Below, piece after piece: positions 5,704 to 10,456 of a DNA stretch of 10,456 bases; positions within the stretch are counted from its first letter, which is position 1, and each line of letters opens with the position of its first letter. The notes below the pieces were generated by a model, which saw only the letters and a program-made list of their open reading frames with translations, did no database searches and was not told where the DNA came from. This stretch comes from Archangium sp. (GTDB lineage: Bacteria; Myxococcota; Myxococcia; Myxococcales; Myxococcaceae). The position numbers and the translations under genes were made by a program. The DNA lies in the NCBI GenBank assembly GCA_016793585.1, contig JAEUJR010000611.1:1-10456 (forward strand), read 5' to 3'.

Positions 5704-6864
5704 TCAGCCCGCGAGATCGTCGACGACGAAGCAGCGCTCGTGGGCGCCGTGCGTCTTCAGGTGCTCGAGCGCGTCACCCGAGTGGCCGGCCACCTCGAGC
5801 GCGTCGGCGAGCACGAGCCGCCCTTCCACCGACGGTGACGCCTGCACCTGACGCGCGAGCGAACGAAGCGGCTCGGCGACGGGCCACGGCGATCGTGGAC
5901 GAGAGAGCAGCCGCCAGGGCCCGCCGCCATCGGGGCTGGTGAACGACAGCGCCTCCTGCGTGCCCGGGTGCCAGGCCGTGGTTGGCATCGGCGAGACGGA
6001 CCGCTCGGCGAGGGTCGTGCTGTCGTACGCGCGCGTCTCGGCCCCGAGCGAGAGCAGCTCGTCGCGACGCATCGCCAGCTCGGCGCTGTTCGGCGCCGGC
6101 ACCTTCGCGAGCGGCTGCTCGTCTTCGGGCCGCTGAATGAGGAGCACGTCTTCGCCCATGCCCAGCGTCTCGGTGGCGATGCGCTCGTCGTCGACCCAGC
6201 AGCACGACAGATCCCACACCTCGCTCTGCGTGGCCCACACCGGCTCGGGCTCGCCCTTCGTGTGCCAGGCCTGCACGTCGAAGGCGCCCACGACTCCCAG
6301 CGGGTGCCACACCCACCCGGTGCTGGCGAGCCGCTGGCGATTGGGCGATCGCTCCAGCGCGCCAAAGAAGTAGTCGAGCTTCGTCGTCTCGGGGTTCGGG
6401 TCGAGCCGCTCGAGCGTGCGGCAATCGCTGAGCGCGAGCTGGTTCCACTCGACCGCGTGTACGAGCCGGTGATCGTCGAGGAAGCGAAGGGGAAAGGTGC
6501 AGTGCTCGGGGTGGTAGTCGCCGCGTCGCAGCTCGAGCACCACCTTGCCGGAAGCGACGTCGAACACCGCGCCCTCCAGGCCGCGCCGCTGCGCCACCGC
6601 GAGGATGCGGCCGTCGTCGGAGGGGCACATGGTGATCGCCAGCCACGCCGGGTTGCGATCACCGACGATGGCCGCGAACGGCAGGCGCGCCTCGAAGAAC
6701 CGCTCGCCCGTCGAGAGATCGGCGCCCGTCAGCAGCCCGTCGGTGGTGGCGAAGAACCACCGGGGCACGTCGTCGAGGCTCGCGAAACAAGCTCCAGCAA
6801 GACCTGCAGCGAGGGCGGGGGCACGTGCTGGCCGCTCCCGCCACCCATCAACCGAGTGAGACAC
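5704..6864 (-). CDS. Beta-propeller-like protein of unknown function
   Basis: A 386-residue protein. Its body (about 25-325) is a run of short strands with recurring patterns such as GRILAVAQRRGLEGAVFDV, GVVGAFDVQAW and ERIATETLGMGEDVLLI. This suggests repeated four-stranded blades as in WD40- or YncE-type propellers, without strong consensus WD motifs. The C-terminal 40 residues (347-386), with EGRLVLADALEVAGHSGDALEHL, resemble the TIGR02996 repeat-companion motif seen in myxobacterial and planctomycete proteins; this match is by eye. No signal peptide or membrane helix is evident, so a cytoplasmic location is likely. The frame starts at GTG 6864, which overlaps the end of the upstream TPR gene by 17 bases and has no good ribosome site. 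An ATG at 6848 would form a TGATG overlap but belongs to another frame that closes after about 40 codons. The start is therefore uncertain, while the frame is secure. A function with the TPR protein is inferred from the overlap only. Confidence 0.75.
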   Translation of the reverse strand: MSHSVDGWRERPARAPALAAGLAGACFASLDDVPRWFFATTDGLLTGADLSTGERFFEARLPFAAIVGDRNPAWLAITMCPSDDGRILAVAQRRGLEGAVFDVASGKVVLELRRGDYHPEHCTFPLRFLDDHRLVHAVEWNQLALSDCRTLERLDPNPETTKLDYFFGALERSPNRQRLASTGWVWHPLGVVGAFDVQAWHTKGEPEPVWATQSEVWDLSCCWVDDERIATETLGMGEDVLLIQRPEDEQPLAKVPAPNSAELAMRRDELLSLGAETRAYDSTTLAERSVSPMPTTAWHPGTQEALSFTSPDGGGPWRLLSRPRSPWPVAEPLRSLARQVQASPSVEGRLVLADALEVAGHSGDALEHLKTHGAHERCFVVDDLAG

Positions 6865-9800
6865 CGACCCGCTGACGCAGGCGGAAGAAGTCGTCTGACA
6901 GCGCGAAGCCCATCAGCTCACGAAGATCGGGCCGGGCGCCCAGTGACTGGGTGATGAGCTCGGTCGACTCGGCCTTCGGCGCGTTGGGGCCCGCCTCTTC
7001 TTTCAGCAGCAGCGTCAACCCCGCGGCGACGTCGGCGCAAACGAGCAGGCCCGCGCGATCCATCGAGAAGAGCAGCCCCTGCACGAAGGGCTCGATGGGC
7101 ACCGAGTTGGTGCTCGACATCGCCCCAGCGGGCTCCTCGAGCAGCTTGAGCGACTTGCGCGAGTACGCCTTGCGCAGCGCCTTCGACTGCTCCTCGTTCT
7201 TGCGGCCCAGGCCCACCCAGTTCGGCTGGTGAATGCGAATGGAGTTGCCCAGCACGTCGGCGAACTCGCCCATCGACAGCTTGCGTACCAGCGCTGCTTT
7301 GTCGACGAGGCCGAGCGCGGCGCGCCCGAAGAGGAAGCGCTGCTCCCGAATGTTGAAGCGCCGCACCACGTCGGGCCCGACCAGCAGCGCGAGCGGCTCA
7401 CCGGTCTCGAGGTACACGAGGCCTCGGCGCGCCTGGTACGCCTCGAACTCCGCGCCGCCGAAGAGCTGCAGCACCGACGAGACGGCCTTCACGACGGCGT
7501 GATCGGTCTTCAGGCGATCGGCGCGGCGATCGATGCCCTGGCCCTCGAGGTTCGGCGGGTTCAGCTTCACGAACTGATCACCCACCGCGCGCAGCACGTC
7601 GACGAGCGCGTTTCGCGTGGTCGGGTGGTGCACCATCATCAGCTCGGGCGGGCCGAGGGAGTTGCGGAAGTCGGAGGGCAGGCGGTTGCGGCCTTCGGCG
7701 TAGAAGGCCAGCTCGACCTCGTTCGCCGCCTTGAGGAACACGAGAAGGCTCGCGGCGCAGAAGGCCTTGTCGAGCTGCTTGAGCGACTCCCACATGCGGA
7801 AGAGCGCGCGCAGCGACTCGATGCGGGCCGGCTCGAGCTTGAGCAGCGTGCGGTGCGTCTCGATGGCCATCGAGATCGACGCGGTGTCTCGCGAGAACAG
7901 CTCGGCGAGCGCCACGTGCGCAGGCACGAACTGGGCATCCATCTCGGTGACCTGTCGGAACGTGGCGATGGCCCGCTGCGGGTCGTCGAGGCTCTTCGCC
8001 TGAATGCCGCCGATGCGCATGCGCAGCGCGATGGCGCGCTTCGTGTCGGGCGCCTGCTGCACCTGCTGCTCGAGCATCGCCACCAGCTCGGTCATCGCGC
8101 CGGTGCGCTCGTACAGGGCGACGAGGCGATCGAGCGTCGCGGCGTCACCTGGCACCAGCTCGAGGGCCTTGCGGTACAGCGTGATGGCCTGACCGACGTC
8201 GCCGAACCCCTCGTCGGTGATGCGGGCCAGCATGGTGGTGTGGCGCGCGCGGGAGGCGACGGCGTTGTCGAGCTCGAGCAGGCGGCGCAGACAGTCGGCG
8301 GCGCCGGTCCAGTTGCGGCTGGCCGTGTGAATCGTCGCGAGGCGCTCGAGCGCTTCGGTCGAGCTCCCATCGGCCGCGAGCGCGGTCTGCAGGTGGGCCG
8401 CGGCGCGCGTCTGATCAGAGAGGTGATCGTGGTAGAGCGCGCCGAGCCGCAGGTGCACGCGGGCGAGCGTGAGCGGGTCTCCGCCCTGCTGCACCCGCAC
8501 GGCGAGCGCGGCGGCAGCCTCGGCATAACTCTGCGCCTCGATGGCCAGCGTGGCCTTCAGCTCGAGGGCGTCGGGCAGCGTCGGCATCGCCATGAGGGCG
8601 CGGTCGAGGGCCGACATGGCCTTCTCTCGGTTCTTCACGCCGTCGATCCAGATGCGGGCGGCCTGGTGGAACTCGCGGGCGGCGCTGAACAGATCCTTCT
8701 GGGCCAGCTTGGCCTCGCCACGCTTCTCGTGAAGGGTGGCGAGATCTGCGGCGCCACCCTTGCGGGCGAGCAGCTCTTCGAGCGCAGGGCCAGCCTCGGG
8801 GTGCAGCGCGTCGCGATCGAGCACCTTCTGGTAGAAGCCGCCGGCCAGCTCGTCGTTCTTCAACGTGTCGCGGGCGATCTTCGCGGCGTCCATCAACGCC
8901 TGCACCATGGTCGCCTGATCACGTGCCGTGGCGGCGACCTGCTCGAGCACCTTCACCGCGTCGGCAGGGCCGCCCGAGCGCAGCAGGCAGCGGGTGAGGC
9001 CCATGAGGGCCGGGTAGAAGTCTGGCGCCGACTGGAGCGCGGTCTCGAACGCCTGGCGCGCCTTCGGCAGCTCGCGCAGGCGGGTCTCGTAGAGATCGGC
9101 GATGCGCAGGCTCAGCTGCAGCATGTCGGCGGAGTCGGTCGTCGTCGCGCGGCGCCGCTCGTAGAGCTCGACGAGGCCTGCGGCGTCACCGGCCTTCTGC
9201 AGCGCACGCTCGAGGGTGAGGCCCAGCGACTCGTCGGTCGGGTCGGCGGAGTAGGCCCGCTTCAGCTGATCGAGCACCACCGCGTCGGGCGTCGCCATGC
9301 CCGCGCCATCCATCGACGACAGCTTCATCGCCGCCGACAGCTTCTCGTCGCCCAGCACCTCGGCGATGCGCGCGCGCAGCTCGGTGCGACGGGGTTTGTC
9401 GTTGCTCTTGATGCGCTCGAGCAGGCGCAGCGCCGAGAGGTTCTGCGGCTCGATGGCGAGCGCGGCTTCACACGCCGCCGCCGCGCGCGAGGTCTCGTTG
9501 AGGCGATCGAGGTAGAGCCGCGCGAGCTTGAGCGAAGCGCCGACCTTCACCTGCGGCGCGCCGCCCTGCACCTGACGATCGAGGAGCACGATCAGCTCCT
9601 TCACGTCGTCGCGCGTGGTGAGAATGCGCTCGAGCTGCTGCAGCGCCGTCACGTGGTTGGGCGCGAGCCGCAGCACCTCTTGATAGCCCTCGAGCGCGTT
9701 CTCGGGCTTCTTGAGCTGGTCTTCCCAGATGGCGGCTGCCTGGAACATCGCGTTCGCACGCTCGGTGGGGTCGGTGCGGTTGGCGGCCTCGGCGCGCAGA

Positions 9801-10456
9801 ATCTCGATGAGGCTCTCCCAGTCACCCTGGTTCCGGTAGATGCGGGCGAGCGCACGCAGGGCAGGGAAGTGGCTGGGCGCGAGCGTCAACACCTCGCGGT
9901 ACGACGAGATCGCCTGGTTCTGGTCGCTCAGCTTCTGCTCGTACAGCTCGCCGATTTTCTGAATGAGCGAGGCGGCCTGTTCGGTCGACGGCGCCATCTC
10001 GGACTCGGCGCGGTACATGTTGATGAGCGAGTCCCAGCGGGCGTCCTGGCCGTAGAGGCGGCCGAGGCTGCGCAGCGCGGGCAGGTAGTTCGGAGCGAGC
10101 TGCAGCACGCGCTCCCACGCGCCGATGGCGGCCGCGCGATCTTTCACGTTCTCTTCGAGGATCTCGGCGTTGCGGTGCGCGAGCGAGATGACCTGCTTCT
10201 GATCGGTGGCGAGCCGGCCCTCCTGCTCGTTGAGGGCGAGCAGCTCTTGCCACTGCTGGGCGCGCTCGTAGAGCCGAGCGAGGTTGCGCATCGTCGAGAG
10301 GTGATCGGGCGACAGATCGAGCACGCGGCGCAGCGTCTCGATCGCGTGCGGCACGTCGTTCATTCGATCTTCGTAGAAGCCGGCGATCTTGTTCAGCGTC
10401 GAGATCTGCTGCTCCTTGTCCGTCATCTGGAGCAGCTCCTGCTCGTGCATCGAGAT
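6848..10456 (-). CDS. Giant TPR-repeat protein, 5' partial, degenerate M48-like C-terminus
   Basis: The frame is open to the right edge, so the N-terminus is missing; residues are numbered from the Met at 10450 (1200 residues to the stop). Residues 1-880 are almost entirely helical TPR-type repeats for protein-protein contacts. Residues 33-320 are four units of exactly 72 residues, each with a core like AIxxYREVLxLAPxxxxALRxLARIY. Later units are recognisable but irregular. From about 895 the repeats stop and a separate domain of about 300 residues begins. Its LLVGPDVVRRFNIREQRFLFG (ending at 1042) and MDRAGLLVC (1130-1137) resemble the regions around HExxH and ExxAD in M48 metallopeptidases, but the zinc ligands are replaced (RAALG at 1043-1047, Leu 1127). 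I infer a scaffold with a pseudo-peptidase domain. Whether it is exported cannot be judged without its N-terminus. Its stop overlaps the start of the downstream propeller gene. Confidence 0.85.
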   Translation of the reverse strand: MSMHEQELLQMTDKEQQISTLNKIAGFYEDRMNDVPHAIETLRRVLDLSPDHLSTMRNLARLYERAQQWQELLALNEQEGRLATDQKQVISLAHRNAEILEENVKDRAAAIGAWERVLQLAPNYLPALRSLGRLYGQDARWDSLINMYRAESEMAPSTEQAASLIQKIGELYEQKLSDQNQAISSYREVLTLAPSHFPALRALARIYRNQGDWESLIEILRAEAANRTDPTERANAMFQAAAIWEDQLKKPENALEGYQEVLRLAPNHVTALQQLERILTTRDDVKELIVLLDRQVQGGAPQVKVGASLKLARLYLDRLNETSRAAAACEAALAIEPQNLSALRLLERIKSNDKPRRTELRARIAEVLGDEKLSAAMKLSSMDGAGMATPDAVVLDQLKRAYSADPTDESLGLTLERALQKAGDAAGLVELYERRRATTTDSADMLQLSLRIADLYETRLRELPKARQAFETALQSAPDFYPALMGLTRCLLRSGGPADAVKVLEQVAATARDQATMVQALMDAAKIARDTLKNDELAGGFYQKVLDRDALHPEAGPALEELLARKGGAADLATLHEKRGEAKLAQKDLFSAAREFHQAARIWIDGVKNREKAMSALDRALMAMPTLPDALELKATLAIEAQSYAEAAAALAVRVQQGGDPLTLARVHLRLGALYHDHLSDQTRAAAHLQTALAADGSSTEALERLATIHTASRNWTGAADCLRRLLELDNAVASRARHTTMLARITDEGFGDVGQAITLYRKALELVPGDAATLDRLVALYERTGAMTELVAMLEQQVQQAPDTKRAIALRMRIGGIQAKSLDDPQRAIATFRQVTEMDAQFVPAHVALAELFSRDTASISMAIETHRTLLKLEPARIESLRALFRMWESLKQLDKAFCAASLLVFLKAANEVELAFYAEGRNRLPSDFRNSLGPPELMMVHHPTTRNALVDVLRAVGDQFVKLNPPNLEGQGIDRRADRLKTDHAVVKAVSSVLQLFGGAEFEAYQARRGLVYLETGEPLALLVGPDVVRRFNIREQRFLFGRAALGLVDKAALVRKLSMGEFADVLGNSIRIHQPNWVGLGRKNEEQSKALRKAYSRKSLKLLEEPAGAMSSTNSVPIEPFVQGLLFSMDRAGLLVCADVAAGLTLLLKEEAGPNAPKAESTELITQSLGARPDLRELMGFALSDDFFRLRQRVGVSLG
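9491..10354 (-). repeat. Four 72-residue (216-bp) TPR units in exact register
   Basis: Units at 10354-10139, 10138-9923, 9922-9707 and 9706-9491 each encode 72 residues with no insertion or deletion between them. Aligned cores are VPHAIETLRRVLDLSP, RAAAIGAWERVLQLAP, QNQAISSYREVLTLAP and PENALEGYQEVLRLAP. Each unit holds two helical hairpins, so the true structural repeat is a TPR pair. The DNA is diverged between units, so this is old duplication with protein-level constraint and not a recent tandem expansion. Confidence 0.85.

Noticed and set aside
6728..6848. Frameshift at the start of the propeller-like gene, using the ATG at 6848 (TGATG with the TPR stop)
   Set aside because: The ATG frame gives a Pro/Ser-rich stretch that closes after about 40 codons, while the GTG 6864 frame flows smoothly into the body of the protein. 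No family motif supports the alternative.
5968..6954. Plus-strand frame (328 codons) opposite the propeller-like gene, and two minus-strand frames of about 300 codons within it
   Set aside because: Their translations are Arg/Ala-rich without structure. The 386-codon minus-strand frame has a balanced composition, alternating strands and correct coupling to the TPR gene.

Overview
The window is GC-rich (roughly two thirds G+C by eye), almost fully coding, with GTG starts and very short intergenic gaps. Its content (a RecG with a long N-terminal extension, a Uma2-type DUF820 relic, a very large TPR protein, short zinc-ribbon and two-helix membrane proteins, and a possible TIGR02996-like tail) suggests a chromosome of the Myxococcota (myxobacteria). 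That placement is inferred from protein character and not from a marker gene. No rRNA, tRNA, CRISPR array, insertion sequence, attachment site or origin was seen.

Layout. 6-2453 (+) is recG, an 815-residue branched-DNA helicase whose true start may lie left of the window. It converges, with one base between stop codons, on a minus-strand pair: an ECF-type sigma-70 factor (3371-2781) followed by a thioredoxin (2781-2455), joined by a TGATG stop/start overlap. A 99-bp divergent region (3372-3470) separates the sigma gene from a plus-strand run: a Uma2-family gene broken by at least four frame changes (3471-3993), a protein with three zinc ribbons (4007-4585), a 112-residue two-helix membrane protein (4622-4960) and a short CinA/COG1058-type molybdopterin-binding-domain protein (4968-5702). 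Gaps of 13, 36 and 7 bases suggest co-transcription. This run converges, again with one base between stops, on a second minus-strand pair: a TPR protein of more than 1200 residues (6848 to beyond 10456), whose 3' end overlaps the start of a beta-propeller-like protein of unknown function (6864-5704).

How the genes may work together. The sigma factor and thioredoxin are translationally coupled, and the sigma factor has four cysteines including a CxC pair in its inter-domain linker, so redox control is a reasonable but unproven idea. The TPR protein and the propeller protein are coupled by overlap and may act together as scaffold and partner. The TPR protein ends in what looks like an M48-peptidase-like domain that has lost its zinc ligands. 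The rest reads as ordinary housekeeping and lineage-specific genes. I see no clear new defence or mobile system; the strongest unusual items are the multiply broken Uma2 gene, the candidate pseudo-protease tail, and the three zinc ribbons with identical spacing.
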